From Eulemur rufifrons (lineage: Eukaryota > Chordata > Mammalia > Primates > Lemuridae), in NCBI RefSeq assembly GCF_041146395.1, contig NC_090989.1, positions 54,772,501-54,836,500 of the forward strand: a stretch of DNA of 64,000 nt, given 5' to 3'. Of this stretch, positions 50,431 through 62,952 are shown piece by piece. Both the position numbers and the translations under genes were made by a program. The notes beneath the pieces are model-generated. The model was not told where the DNA came from. It saw only the letters and a list, made by a program, of their open reading frames with translations, and searched no databases. The number at the start of each line of letters is the position of its first letter. Position 1 is the first letter of the stretch.

Positions 50431-50689
50431 CCAAGCCCATCTGGCCTTACTTCAAAAACTGCTACACTGAGAGGAGGAAATCTCTCTCTTCATCTAGGGC
50501 AAGTTTGTTGGTTAGCACTGTTGCATTGAAAAAATAATATTCTCCCAGAATTTTAAAAAGATGAGTTCCCTGGTAGCTTTAACATCGGAATCAACCAAAG
50601 AAACTCCACTTCAGAATAAATAAAGAAAAAAATATATTTAAAAAAGTACACAATGCCTCCCTACCCCTCATATCTTAGCAGAGCATTTA

Positions 50690-51260
50690 GGGCCAGTCCT
50701 CAGCTGGCTCCTGCCTCCCCTTCAGCTCTAAGGTTCATCTTTCTCCCCACTGCACCTTATGCTCTTGCAGCTCCTTGCAAGTTGCTCAAGTTTTAGAGCC
50801 TCTGCCCTTGCATTTGCCTCTTTGCCTGGAGAGCTCTCGTTCCCTCTCTTCCTAGAGCAACTCACACTCCTTTGTCAGGGAGCACAGAGCCCTTCCATGG
50901 GTCCCTCTGCCCAAAGTGTTTCTCCTATAGCATTTTGGCACATTTTTCTCTTCTCAGCTCAAATGTCACGTGGCAGAGAGACCTTCCATGACCACCTTGT
51001 CCAAACCGGCTTTCCCAATTCCACTCTCTATCTCATGGCTCAATTATTCCCTTTCATCACAACAAACAATTTTCAATTTTCTACCTTATTTGCCTATTTG
51101 CAAGCATTACCTATGTAAACATTAGCTTGTTGACTAAGGTAGAGATTTGACTTGCCTTGTTCAGCCTGCTGCATTCCTAAATTCTACCTCAATTCCTGTC
51201 GTATAGCTGCCCTCATAAGATGAAAGTGTTTTACACAACCAGATATAAAGAGGAGCAGTT
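50690..51260 (+). repeat. L2 LINE 3' region
   Basis: Sense L2 order is clear: 'gcctctgcccttgcatttgc', 'ctcagctcaaatgtcacgtg', 'agagaccttccatgaccacc', and 'ctcattattccc'-like spacing before the terminal region. The 119-codon open frame at 50759-51118 is a by-product of this repeat. Confidence 0.72.
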
Positions 51261-51264
51261 TGGT

Positions 51265-51679
51265 CTCAAGGAGAGTAGCAGAAAATATTTGAGATGTTCT
51301 GGAATTTGGAAAGCGGGAGGAAGGCCATCAATGGAGTCTTTGCTTCTGGCTTTACCAGTGACATAGCTGTGAGGTCTAAAGTGGGTTACCTGATTTGAAG
51401 GATATACTTAAGGTAATTTTAAGCTTGAAAACTCTATGATTCTGTGATTTATCTCCTCTTCTTGGGATTCTAGTAATTAAACTGTGCTAACTTCTCTAAA
51501 ATAATCAACAATCTATACATGAATTTTTGTTTTAATTTTTTTTTTTCTGTAGCAATAGCTGTTTGACCTCAGCCAAGCAAATTAACTTATTTGTGTTTAT
51601 TGATGTCAATTCCTTTACCTATAACTTGAGAGAGGACAGAATAAGAGAGTGATCACTAAAAATCCTTTTAGGGTTCTGG

Positions 51680-51711
<32 letters not shown>

Positions 51712-52520
51712 GTTCCATTTGTTTTTGCTTTGTGTTTTGTTTGCTTGCTTGCTTTTAGGAGATAGAACTGTATAAAAGAAAAATCAAGGGAAAGAGAACA
51801 GATACCAGAAACTGGCCTTGGGGAGAGTTTTCCATGGGGCTGCTGCTAGCAAGCACAGTGCTACTTGGTGATGATTGAGGCCAACTTTCTTCTATTACCT
51901 GCAGGTAGAAATGTGCACATTTCATGCCTCACCTGTGGTGCAGCAGTTCAGTAAATTCCCAAGTGTCATTAGCTTATGAGTTAAGACAATTGGCATGTCC
52001 TTGGCACAAAGTTAGCTTTAACTAAACATTTGAAACATTAAAATAAATGCTTTAATCATAGTTTTGATTTTCCAGAATAATAAAACTCTGGAACAGTAGC
52101 ACCTGTGGAGGCAGCCCAAGTGTTGAAGAAGTGGGGATGTCACCAGAGTTTTAGGATTTCTACCATCTTTGTCATTGATACCTTTACAATTCCATGCTCC
52201 TCTTCCCACTAAATCGTGCCAAGTGTCCCTATTTCTCTCCATTTTCAGTTACCAACTTGATGAAGCAGGTGGATTACTCCAAGAAGCACATGGCTTTAGG
52301 AACATCCACTCCGTGATGACTTCTAAGATCCATCACCAGAGAACAAAGGGCTACATCTACCAAAAGGGCTCTAGCAACTTGCACGAACTTCATACGTGCC
52401 CTACACTGAATGACCATGTCTTCCAGGGCCAGTCCTATCCTAAAATAAAGTTTGGGCTCACCTGATCAATTCCTCTTGATTTAAAAGAAACTACATGGAT
52501 AATTAAAGAGAAAATAGTTA
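51265..52520. other. Unclassified, with a (TTTG)n-rich tract
   Basis: No gene. A T/G-rich simple repeat of TTTG and TTTTG units lies at about 51676-51755, ending in GCTT repeats. The 98-codon frame at 52169-52465 has no recognisable domain. Confidence 0.4.
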
Positions 52521-52524
52521 AGAA

Positions 52525-52680
52525 GTTGAATGCAGTGGTTAAAAGTTGGCTGAATGTATATCCTAAGCTATGCCACTTACTATGCAACTTTTAGAAGGTT
52601 ATCGAATCTCTCTACACTTGTTGCCTCTTCTATAAAATTGATGTAATATCATACCAGGCACTGTAATAAGTATTTTCATC
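52525..52680 (+). repeat. MIR SINE fragment
   Basis: Sense MIR order: 'gcagtggttaaaagttggct', 'ctatgccacttactatgcaa', 'cgaatctctctacacttgtt', 'ccaggcactgtaataagtat'. Confidence 0.7.
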
Positions 52681-52684
52681 CATT

Positions 52685-53820
52685 GTCTACTAGAAAAAGT
52701 CCTCCTAAATGGGAATGTTTGAGCAAGCACATGAGTTTGGGAGGGACAAGCTGGGTGAAGTGAGGAAAGAAGGGTGCACATGCCCAACCATAGCCCAACC
52801 AGGTTAATCCTGGTAATCACTGATGGGACAGTGACACTTTCTGAGACAAAGAAGCCTGGGGAAAAAGAGAAGCATCTCCACAGCCTATTGACTAAATGAA
52901 AATTGTTACCAATAATTATCATCTTTAAGTATTGCATAAATATCAAAGGATCTAGCTCCTGAAAATGGGACTTGTAAATTTGAGGCATATATGGAGAACT
53001 TTATAAAATTTATTAACTGATAGCATAAATCATCAGGAATAGGGGACTGGTGGCAGGGACAAGTGAGATGGGAGGGAGAGGTAAGGGTTTTTCCAATCTT
53101 TTTTAATCTTATTAGTAAAACAATATAAATATCTTGTCATGTAATAATAACAAAAATATAAATTTTGTTATTTTTGGTTATTTCAAAGAGCCTTCCAGAA
53201 ATGAACAACTGATACTAAAATTTTAAGTGCAGAAATATGTCGATAGAGTATCATTATTTTTACATTGAATTACCTCATTGGGGACAACATTAGCTCCCAT
53301 TCTCCAAGCTTTACCAAGTGGAAAATGTGAAAGTCAAAACTACAATATAATATAAATATTTTTAAGACCGTGTTAAACATTTTATGGTGTGTTCAATTTG
53401 ATGCCATTTCTTCTGTGAGTGGCTTCTTTCTTTGGTTTGATTTTAATTAGTCTGGTTTAATTTGGGTAGATTTTTTTCCTTTTGTTTAGTTCAATTTTGT
53501 TATTGAACCTCAGTTATTAAAGTCTATTCATAAAAGTAAATTGCCATCCAGTATCCCTGAAGTATTTATGAACTTTGTGTTCTTACTAGCACATTAGGTC
53601 GGTTCTAAATACAAGAAGGATAAAACTTGTTTGCTGTGTTTCAAAATAAGTCTTAACAGAAATAAATGTATCCTCCTTTCTATTTACATTAGATTTGATT
53701 GAATGTTTTAGAGCTGAAATAGTGAAATCTAGGAGAAACATTTTGAATTAGGTGTTCTTCTTTTGATTCTAAACAAGAATACTCCTGTCTCAGCTTGTGC
53801 CCTACATCAATCATCACTTA
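52685..53820. other. Nothing recognised
   Basis: AT-rich in its second half. No gene or repeat assigned. Confidence 0.4.
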
Positions 53821-53834
53821 GAATTGTCAGCAGC

Positions 53835-54564
53835 GTGGTGAGACTGCAAACTAGTGCAACCCCTGTGGAAAGCATTATGGAGATACCTTAAAAGATTCAA
53901 GTAGACCTGCCATTCGATCCAGCAATCCCATTATTGGGCATCTACCCAAAGGAACAAAAGTCATTCTATGATAAAGGCACCTGTACCCGAATGTTTATAG
54001 CAGCACAATTCACAATTGCAAAGATGTGGAAACACCCAAATGCCCATCAATTCATGAATGGATTAGTAAATTGTGGTATATGTATACCATGGAGTATTAC
54101 TCAGCTATAAGAAATAACGGTGATATGGCATCTCTTTTGTTCTCCTGGAGAGAGTTGGAACACATTCTATTAAGTGAAGTATCCCAAGAATGGAAAAATA
54201 AGCACCACATGTACTCAGCAGCAAACTGGTTTCCCTGATCATCACCTAAGTACACATTTGGGAATGACACCAATTGGATATCAGACTGAGGTGGGGGGGT
54301 GGGGAGAGGGGATGCGTATATACCTACATGATGAGTGCGTTGTGCATTGTCTAGGGAATGGTCACGCTTGAATGTTCTGACTTGGGGGGATGGGGGGTGG
54401 GGGGAGGGGATGGGGGTATAACTACATGATGAGTGCAATGTGCACTGTCTAGGGAATGGACATGCTTGAAGTTCTGACTCAGGGGGATGGGCGGGACGTG
54501 GGCAATATACATAACCTGAACTTTTGTACCCCCGTAATAAGCTGAAATAAAAAAAAAAAAAAAA
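53835..54564 (+). mobile_element. L1 LINE, short lemur-type copy with target duplication
   Basis: A 5'-truncated copy of about 730 bp holding the end of ORF2, a G-rich 3' UTR, 'cccgtaataagctgaaataa' and an A tail. The flanking 14-mers gaattgtcagcagc (53821-53834) and gaattgtcaggagc (54566-54579) differ at one base. The frame at 54026-54238 is the ORF2 C-terminus, ending in MYSAANWFP. Little decay suggests a fairly recent insertion. Confidence 0.93.
54291..54487 (+). repeat. Two-copy tandem G-rich unit in L1 3' UTR
   Basis: Two units of about 98 bp (starting near 54291 and 54391) each carry a G tract run, 'ctacatgatgagtgc', 'actgtctagggaatgg'-like sequence and 'gttctgact'. The L1 at 11878-13260 has only one unit. 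Each start could fold as a G-quadruplex; the second (54384-54416) has five G tracts. Confidence 0.85.
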
Positions 54565-54600
54565 GGAATTGTCAGGAGCAGCAGTGTGGCACCAAGGCAC

Positions 54601-54620
54601 TTTTTTTTTTTTTTTTTTTT
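54601..54620. repeat. T20 homopolymer
   Basis: Twenty consecutive T residues, 36 bp beyond the A tail of the preceding L1. No recognisable element follows in reverse orientation; a MIR begins immediately after. Confidence 0.95.
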
Positions 54621-54621
54621 G

Positions 54622-54810
54622 CAATTACTATAAACCAAGCACTGAGTTTAGTACTTTTCAAGTATTACCTGATTTAATACTTCCAGAAAACTCAATACAA
54701 ATACCACTATTTCTAGAAATTAAGTTATTTGATCAAAGTTTCATAGTGACTAAGTAGTGAAGTCAGGCCTTGAACTTGGATTGATCTGATCATAAAGTTA
54801 TCAGTTTTAG
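54622..54810 (-). repeat. MIR SINE
   Basis: Antisense MIR order: 'accaagcactgagtttagta', 'caagtattacctgatttaat', 'gtgaagtcaggccttgaact'. Confidence 0.68.
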
Positions 54811-54814
54811 CTAT

Positions 54815-55690
54815 TAAATTAAACTGCACATACTTTATTCTTATTCTGCTAAATATGTCTATTAAAATGAACACCCTTGGCACTAAATTCAATACATTTA
54901 AATCTTTTGTTTATTATAACACTTATATTATTTCCTCTCTCCTTTCTCTTCACCTGCGTCTCCCTCTTTTTTTGATGTTTTGTGTCAGTATATTCTCTAT
55001 TCTCAACAAAACATTTGCATTATACTTTCAATTTAATGTATTTCCACTTAAACCAACGTATCTCAGTAAAGCCATACATACAGATAACATATTTTGAAAG
55101 AATTCTTTACCTACAATGTTTATTCAATTTGACAGATTAAAGAAGACCTAAAAGAATAAAACTATCCATTATATTAGTAAATTAAAATTCTTTCTTAGCA
55201 CAATAACTATCCTTGAATACCCTCCGCATTTGGCAAAGGAATTCAGCAGAGTAATTATATTACTTTGAGTTGAATTACCTGTAAACAAATTAAAAGTGAA
55301 GAAAATTAAATTCATGTGCTGTGTATACTTCAACACAAATCTTACCATAATTATATTTAAATTTGAATTCTCCCTTTACTTAAAAATTGCATTCCTGTGA
55401 GAATTAGTGGGAGAACTTTGAGGGGAAGAAAATAGATATTCAATTTCTAAACAAATGGAACTTATTTTAAAAGTTTTGAGATATAATTGCATATTGAAAC
55501 ACAACATTGTTTACAGTTAATAAATGAAAGCCAGTTGTTTTAAAGAGGTAGACTGGAAGTCACTCGTTATACCTCATTACATGATATCCCTTGGACTTGA
55601 GCTCAAAGCTTGACTCTGAATAGTGAGTAGGAATCGGGTTGGGGGTAGAAAGTCAGGAAATTTTATATAGGTTGGTTTTTAATAGCTGTT
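54815..55690. other. Nothing recognised
   Basis: AT-rich. No gene or repeat assigned. Confidence 0.4.
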
Positions 55691-55703
55691 AGAAAATAGC
55701 CTA

Positions 55704-56084
<381 letters not shown>

Positions 56085-56264
56085 TTATGTCTTCTTTATA
56101 ACTTAAAGGAAAATAATTTAGTAATAGAATTATGATTTGATTCACAATAAAGGAGAATTCAGTTGAAATTGCACATGCTTATAAATCATGATAAAAACTA
56201 TCAAATTAGAAAGCCTGAACAACCCAGACTGGCCCTGGGTTCTTGCTGGAGGCATAGAGTCTCC

Positions 56265-56420
56265 CTTGTACCCAGTGTTTTTGAAAGTGTTATTTATAGA
56301 CTATTTACATCATAATGTCCTAAAAAGCTTAATTAAAAAAACACAGATTCCTGGGACTACTCCTGGCTATAAAATCACAATATCTTTTGGAGACCCCAGG
56401 AATCTATATTTTGGTAAGTA
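56265..56420 (+). mobile_element. MER5-like hAT transposon fragment
   Basis: 'cacagattcctgggactact' and 'gagaccccaggaatctatat' followed by 'ttttggtaagtactt' resemble the middle and end of MER5 nonautonomous hAT-Charlie elements. Terminal repeats are not visible. Confidence 0.5.
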
Positions 56421-56499
56421 CTTTAATTGATTTATAACATTGAAATATAATGATAAAGTGCAGAAATCCCAAGTATGCAGCTAAATTAATATTTACATA

Positions 56500-56790
56500 T
56501 GAATATATCCATTCAAAATCAAAATGTAGCAAATTTCCATCATCCCAGGATTTTTCATGCTCCTTTCTAGGCAGTAGCACATGTGGAAGAAAAATATCAC
56601 TGTTTTGCATTTCCTTAAATTTCACACAAATGGAATATGTGGTATATGCTTTTTGTAACTGATATCTTTCAACATCCTGTATTTTAGATTCATCCACGTT
56701 GTTGAGTGTATTAATAATGCATTCTATTTTAATTGCTTTGTGGTTGAATGATGGATATTTGGGTAGTTTTCCAGGTAATTCTTACATATC
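56500..56790 (-). mobile_element. Old L1M fragment, reverse orientation
   Basis: 'agattcatccacgttgttga' and 'gaatgatggatatttgggta' are the antisense of L1 ORF2 C-terminal/3' sequence. Short and worn. Confidence 0.5.
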
Positions 56791-56794
56791 ATAA

Positions 56795-58960
56795 CATTTT
56801 CAGATCTTTCACTTATAACTTTGAAGAACTTTTCTATAGTTGATCAAGACAACATGCAACCAAACTAAGAACTTCCAAAAGTTCTATCCCCTGACCATTT
56901 TACTATGAGATTGCAAATTTGAATCAATCCATTGATTAAACCATAGTTACAGAGGTTGAACATTTAAACAAATGTTATCTGAGAGAATTTTACATGCATT
57001 TTATAGAATGTTTCATCATATTACCATGGATAGGGTTATTAGATTAGTTAGAATAAGGAAGATTGATAAGTACACATTAAAATAAAAAAAACAGTGAAGG
57101 AAAGGCAATCAGGTGAGGCTTCTGTAAATCTTACTTTTACTCAAGAAAAAGAGGGATGGAGCGGTAGGGAAGAGAGGAGGGGAGTGAAGTAGATTGCCAC
57201 CTTGTGGGTCCCCTTTCTCAAATACATTACACCCCCTTCCAGTCCCACTCACTTCTTCCCATGCCCTAGCCTGTTACCTGCTACCACTTCCTACTGACTT
57301 CATCCTGTCCCGGGTGGAGGACCCCACCCTCTCCCCATACGTCTTGGGTAAAATACCAGCACCACACAGGCAGGATTACCTCCTATGCTTCCTTTTTCCA
57401 GGTCCTAGCACCAAGACCTAGGTTGAGAAGAAAGCCCTCAGTGCCTCATTCCATCTAGCATTAGCATTATCTTTGCCAGACAATAAATTCAGGAAGTTCC
57501 AGTGATGGTTTATGAATATAGACCTTTAAACTTTACCCTTTACTTGTCATGGTCCTAGTAAAAATGCCAAGTAAAGTCAGAGAGCAGGGCATTCTTGAGC
57601 TACAGTTAAAGCCACATTCAAGTTTATTTTTTGAACAGTATTTCATGCATAACATAACTATGAACTTACTGAATAAGCCTTCAATTTGACTTTGGAATTG
57701 GTTTCCTGTTAGGTTCCTGAATATCCCACGAGAAAACAACTGAACCAAGAGTCAGTGAAGAGGTCAGAATTAAAGCACAGTCTAAAGCTTGTTGCAGTCT
57801 TCAGTGTGAAATTATCTATGTATAATTATGGATGTGTGCATGTACACAAGCATATACGTGTGTGTGGATGGGTGAATTATCACACACATATACACCCAGA
57901 GATTATTTCTGAGCAGGTTCTCCGGAATGTGCTGTACTAGACTTGATTCCTTGTTATATTTCAACCTAATGGCTCAGGGATGAAAGCTATGTCAACACTC
58001 AATTCTGATCATTCTAAATTGCCAAAACCCAGTCAGAAGCTGAATGTCTAGCATATCCTGAAATTCAAAAAACTCCCCAGTATTTACAAAAAGGCATGTT
58101 TATTTTAGTGATGTCCCTAGTGTTTTGCATACTTTGCATGGAATAACTTATAAAACTTCTTTTTCCCTCATTTTTAAATTATTCTACCATAGTACTAACA
58201 GCCAACTTTTTTCAGTATTTCTTTGGTGTTCTAACCATCTATGATGATTTATATAATGACTTCTGAGAGTTGAAAGCTTCAGTATTAATGTTTTCAAATT
58301 AGTGTATGCCCAAGAATTAGGAAAACTTTTGAGACTTTCATAAGCAGAGAAGAAGAGGGTGTACTTTTGGGAAATGGAGTAATTGAGGCAAGAAGAAGAA
58401 ATAATCGATTCATTTGAGTGAATAAATAAGAGAGGCTGTAAAACTTACTATAAGATCTTTAGCTGTATTTTTCACAAGTTTATGCTACAAAGAGACTAGT
58501 TAATTTCAGAATACTCTTGAATAACCTTTAATGAATTTGTTAGCTGAACATCACTCATGTGAGGAAATCACACGTGAAAACCAAAGGAAAATGTGCCTTT
58601 GTCTAGGAATATACTTTTTGAAGTTTAATTTCTAGAGCACCTTTGCATTTCATTATGGGGAAAAAAAACACTGTTAATATTTTTATTATAAGGACAGTGA
58701 AAATTGTCTCCCCTCATCAATTTAATATCCACTTATTTTTCTCAAACACTGTAAAAGACACCCAGATTTTTGTTTCCCTCACTGATAGAAGAGATTTCTG
58801 CTGCATCATACAGGTCATAGGAGCACAATTCAACTTCTTTTCCCAACAAGCAGCTATATTGGTCTGTGAAAATCTACATTAGCTCATGGCACTTTCCCAA
58901 AACCTTTCAGTGACTTTCTAAGTCACTCAGAAAATTAAAAAATATATATATATGAATTCC
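56795..58960. other. Nothing recognised
   Basis: The longest stretch without an assignment. A GC-richer part at 57190-57425 has a 75-codon open frame (57194-57421) without a known domain. No splice or promoter pattern supports a gene. Confidence 0.35.
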
Positions 58961-58964
58961 TTAC

Positions 58965-59415
58965 ATCGGTCCACCTGGTTGTAGATTATTTGCTACCACT
59001 CTAATTTCACCTCCTACCCTTCTCTCACATGTTCCCCCACCCCAGCCATGTTGTCCTATTTACAATTTCTTAAACACGCTAAATATACACCCAGCTTAGG
59101 ACCTTTGCACTGACTGAGACTTCAGTCTGGAGAAGCTCTTTCCAGGGCTATTTTGATGCCTTGCTCCCTTCAGTTATCTACTCAATGTTCTTTATCAGGT
59201 AGGGCCTTTCTTGACTAGGCTATACAAAATAGTAACTTCTTTCTAACTTGCTGCTCTTTAGCCCCCATGCATACATGAAATTCACTTTTAAATTTTGTTT
59301 TGCCTGTATCTCCCACCTAGATCCTGTGCTCCAAGAAGTCTTGTTTGCTTTGTTCCCTGCTGTTTTTCCAAGAATGGATAGCAGCATGTGGTTGATACTC
59401 AAAACACATTTTTAA
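58965..59415 (+). repeat. L2 LINE 3' region
   Basis: Sense L2 order: 'tcccccaccccagccatgtt', 'cttaggacctttgcactgac', 'atctactcaatgttctttat', 'agcagcatgtggttgatact'. Confidence 0.68.
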
Positions 59416-59533
59416 AAAACAAAAAGTGATAAATACTAATACAGGAAACCTTAAATTGTAAAACATTTGAGTGAGATTGTGCTCATTTTTTTCTCCATAA
59501 TTAGTAAAGACATTGTTGTAAAGCTATTATAGC

Positions 59534-60551
59534 TGTCCTAACAGGTGCCTACACAAATGTCTGAAGCTCACAGATAAAAGGTTTTGGGTTGGGGGGGGTG
59601 TGTCACAGGGGTAGAGGGTGTATTTATGTTTCCTTTCTATAGAACGGATGCCTTTGCACCATGCCCTAGAGGTTACGCTGACATAAATCATGAACCTCCC
59701 CCATGGCAACATGTGTGACCTGGGTTCCTTAGCCTCCATATGGAATTTCAAGAGGCTAACTAAATCCCCACACTTCAATAAACATAAGAGTTTGTTAGGT
59801 AGGGACAAGGAGGGAGGAAGAGGGACAGATGGCACTAGGAGATGCTTTGTCTACAACAGGAGGAACAAATTGACCAGAGGGGGTTTACAAGAAGGAACAG
59901 ATGCCTTGTCAAGGGGATTTTCAAGGACTGAACAGATATTTGGTCTATGATAGAGGGTCTCCAAGGATGGACCAACCAGAAAGTGGCAGAATAAACAGAA
60001 AGTGTAGATATGATCAAGGCCACAAAAGGGGGTCTTCTAAGCATGTGTACAAGCAAGGTGACAGTGTTCTCAAGTGACCTACCCTCATTAGCATAGTAAA
60101 ACTCACACCCACCTGCATTGACAGTTTACAAATACCATGGCAACTCCCGGAAATTGACTTACAAGGCTAAAAATGGGTAGGACTCACTATTCCGTGAACT
60201 TATCCAGAAAATTCATGAGTATTCCACCCCAGTTTAACATAGTATTAGGGATTAGCATAAAAGGACAGACCCTAACCCTGGGGGCTGCTGTTCCTTAGTG
60301 GAGCAGTCTGCAGACATTGAGAGTGTACTATGCTTTCTGTACTCTTGTCTTTAAACTCAAGGTCTCCTCCACTCACAGAGAGATAGACCCATTCCCTCTT
60401 TGGAACATATTATACTCTAATAAATCTTGACACTTTGCCTGCTTGCATCTGGTTGGCTTGCTCATTTATTCCATCCACTTGGTACCAGTAACCATTCTTC
60501 TGTACTGGGAACCAAGAGCCCGGGAATACAAACCTGACATCGAACCTTACA
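59534..60551 (+). mobile_element. Class I-type ERV LTR, about 1 kb
   Basis: The 3' part has LTR architecture: a TATA-like 'cataaaagg' (60256-60264), a polyadenylation signal AATAAA (60419-60424) and a U5-like end ('ggtaccagtaaccattcttc', 'tgtactgggaaccaagagcc') closing with 'accttaca'. That U5 resembles the end of the 37.2-kb LTR in reverse. The left end is placed at a TG but without a matching target duplication, so it is approximate. Confidence 0.62.
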
Positions 60552-61525
60552 GCTTCAAAACTGATTTCGAGATTCTGCTACTTTTAAATTTTATCTTTTA
60601 ATCCATTTCTCCCTTTCTTCCTTGACTTTTCTTTCTTTCTTTTTTCTTTTCTTTTTGGCTTCACACCCATCATCTTTTCTACCTTCTGAAAATTGCCAAT
60701 TGTCCCAGTTCTAGAATATCTTCATTATTGTTTCAATTCCCTCCCTGCATGCCGTTTGGTGAGGAAAGAGCCTCTTAAGTTTGCCTCACTGTTCCTGAAA
60801 CTAGCTCCATCCAATGCCAACATGTATGTTCTATTCTTAAGAGGAAACAAATGGTCTGTCAGAGATTTCAAATCAGTGTCAGCAGGGAGCAAGCTTTTCT
60901 GTGGATACCAGCTCTGTTCTGAACTTCACATATAAATTCGCTCTAGGTGTGTATGCTCTAAACCTGGCAGGCAGAGTGACGGAGCAGGCCTGAAAGCAGG
61001 GGTGTTGGAAGGACATCACCGACTGGTAGCAGCCACAGGAATAACGCTCAGCTCACCTATAGTTTTATTAGACTACAAATACTGTTAAGAGGGTACCATA
61101 AGGCAAATGAGAAGTGAGGAGAAAAATATATTTAATACTTTCAAAGAAACTAAAATTGTAATTTTATAAGGGAACCAGGAATCAAATGGAGCAAGGAACA
61201 TAGAAATATTTATTATATTGGATAGGGAGACAAGAGGTGAATTTTTCTCAATTTTGAATTTTATTATGTTTTAATATTAGGAAAATGTATTAATAATCAT
61301 TTAAAATTTAAAAACAAGGTGGATATAGTGGTGTGGATTTGCTGACATTAAGTTTAGGGATTATACCTCAATTCTTAAAAGAAAATGATACTCATAATTA
61401 GTTTTTCACGTATGCCCAGCAAATTGCCACACCTTAAAGTAGAGAAGAATTGGAATTACAGGTGTCTATAGCCACACCATGGAAATCAAATACTAAGGAT
61501 AATTCCACTATAACACAGAAACCCA
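60552..61525. other. Unclassified, with a polypyrimidine tract
   Basis: No gene. A C/T-rich tract occupies about 60610-60657. The remainder shows nothing recognisable. Confidence 0.4.
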
Positions 61526-61529
61526 AACA

Positions 61530-61710
61530 GGGTTTGCTGAGCTCCTGATACATGGCAGACACTTCACAGGTTATCTTACCCCACAGCAATCCTGGGGAAT
61601 TCTATTACCCCATTTTAGAAAGGAACAAATGGAGCTTTGGAATTATTGAATAACTTGCCAAAAACCACAGAGCCAGAGAATTTGATTCAAGCTTGTGCTT
61701 GCCTATGCTT
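61530..61710 (-). repeat. MIR SINE
   Basis: Antisense MIR order: 'tgctgagctcctgatacatg', 'cacagcaatcctggggaatt', 'attaccccattttagaaagg', 'agagccagagaatttgattc'. Confidence 0.8.
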
Positions 61711-62034
61711 GAGACAGGAACACGTGTAAATGAATATTCACTTGACCCTCAAGGAGTTAACAAGCTTCATATTAATGAAGTAGTTTTATATCCACATTTA
61801 AATGATCTGGAGCTTCTGGCAGCTGGATTCTTGGGGTCTAATGCTATTATACTCTAATTTTAATGAATCTTCATAAAGCAATAAAAATGTTATTGATAAT
61901 TATATATGTGTGTGTGCATATATATATATCAGCATTTAATAGACAATGTCATAAGCTACTTCTACTTCACTTACTTGTCAGATTGACTGACATCCACCAA
62001 TCCCTCTATAATATTTTCCTACTGAGAGTCACAG

Positions 62035-62598
62035 TGTCGGGTTTCAGTCTGCAAGTCGGTTCTTAGCGTGTTCATGGCCAAAGAATGACCAGACATGCCA
62101 AAGTTAGGCAAGCACGAAAATGAGGTTTATTGAGGAAAGAAAGATAGGATTATAGGTTTACAGAGAGTAATACATATGCCATAGATGATGACTGGACCCA
62201 TTGTCCAGCAAAGGGAGAGCCAAAGGAAGGGCAAAGAGAGGCTGGTTATGGTCTGTGTCTTGTTTTATAGTGTCTGGACTGGGACCTCCCCGTGGTTCAA
62301 ACGTCACCATAGAACCATTTTGATTGGACAGCTGGGGAGCTGCATGACCTGAGTCTTACTGCGCATGTGGGTTCTAGGTCACTTCCTGGACTTTATGGTA
62401 CCCATGCGGTTTGGCTGGTGGGTTAGAGGGTCCTCTGCATTCTTTTGCAGCTGGTGCACCAAGTTCTGATTGACAGATTCCTAGGGTATTCCCTCCTCCC
62501 CAGTTACGGAGAATTAGGGTTGGACAGGACCAAGATGGAGGCAACAGCACCCACTTTCGTCCCTAGGAGACCCAGAATCCCTCACTACCTACCTAACA
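62035..62598 (-). mobile_element. Solo class I ERV LTR with ACAG duplication
   Basis: Ends TGTCGGG...CCTAACA, flanked by ACAG at 62031-62034 and 62599-62602. On the minus strand it has TATAAAAC (within 62271-62260) and then CCTCAATAAACCTC (62136-62123), a polyadenylation signal, in the right order. No viral coding sequence adjoins it, so it is a solo LTR. Its 75-codon open frame at 62445-62672 is incidental. Confidence 0.88.
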
Positions 62599-62602
62599 AC
62601 AG

Positions 62603-62950
62603 CACACTGAACAGTATGGCCAATAGGCCAAGATGCATGGGCATATGTATTCCTACTAAGTTAAATGCATAAATGACTTCTACTAAGTCATAGTGTTTGT
62701 TTCCAAACTTGCTTATGCCAGGTTTATATATTACTAAGAATAAGTAATTTAATTAGATATTGACATGAAATACTAAAATAATAGTGGAGAAAATGCTGTT
62801 GGGTTGATGAAAATTAAAGGAAATGATCTTGAAAGACTTATAAAGACAAATCTTTAAGTCATTTCTGCGGAACTAGGTATAATTTAAACCAGTGAAAAGA
62901 TGGGGTGGATATCATGACATTTAAAATGATTCTGAAATCAGATTAGTACA
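62603..62950. other. Nothing recognised
   Basis: AT-rich sequence between two LTRs. No gene or repeat assigned. Confidence 0.4.
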
Positions 62951-62952
62951 CC

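Noticed and set aside
51676..51755. Possible regulatory TTTG repeat
   Set aside because: A simple repeat without any adjacent gene; nothing supports a function.
54097..54624. A 175-codon minus-strand open frame
   Set aside because: It runs antisense through the L1 3' UTR and the A/T runs; its Pro-rich and Lys/Phe-rich residues come from the G-rich and homopolymer DNA.
59690..59950. An 86-codon open frame in the 59.5-kb LTR
   Set aside because: It falls in the U3 part of an LTR, which is noncoding in this class, and has no domain.
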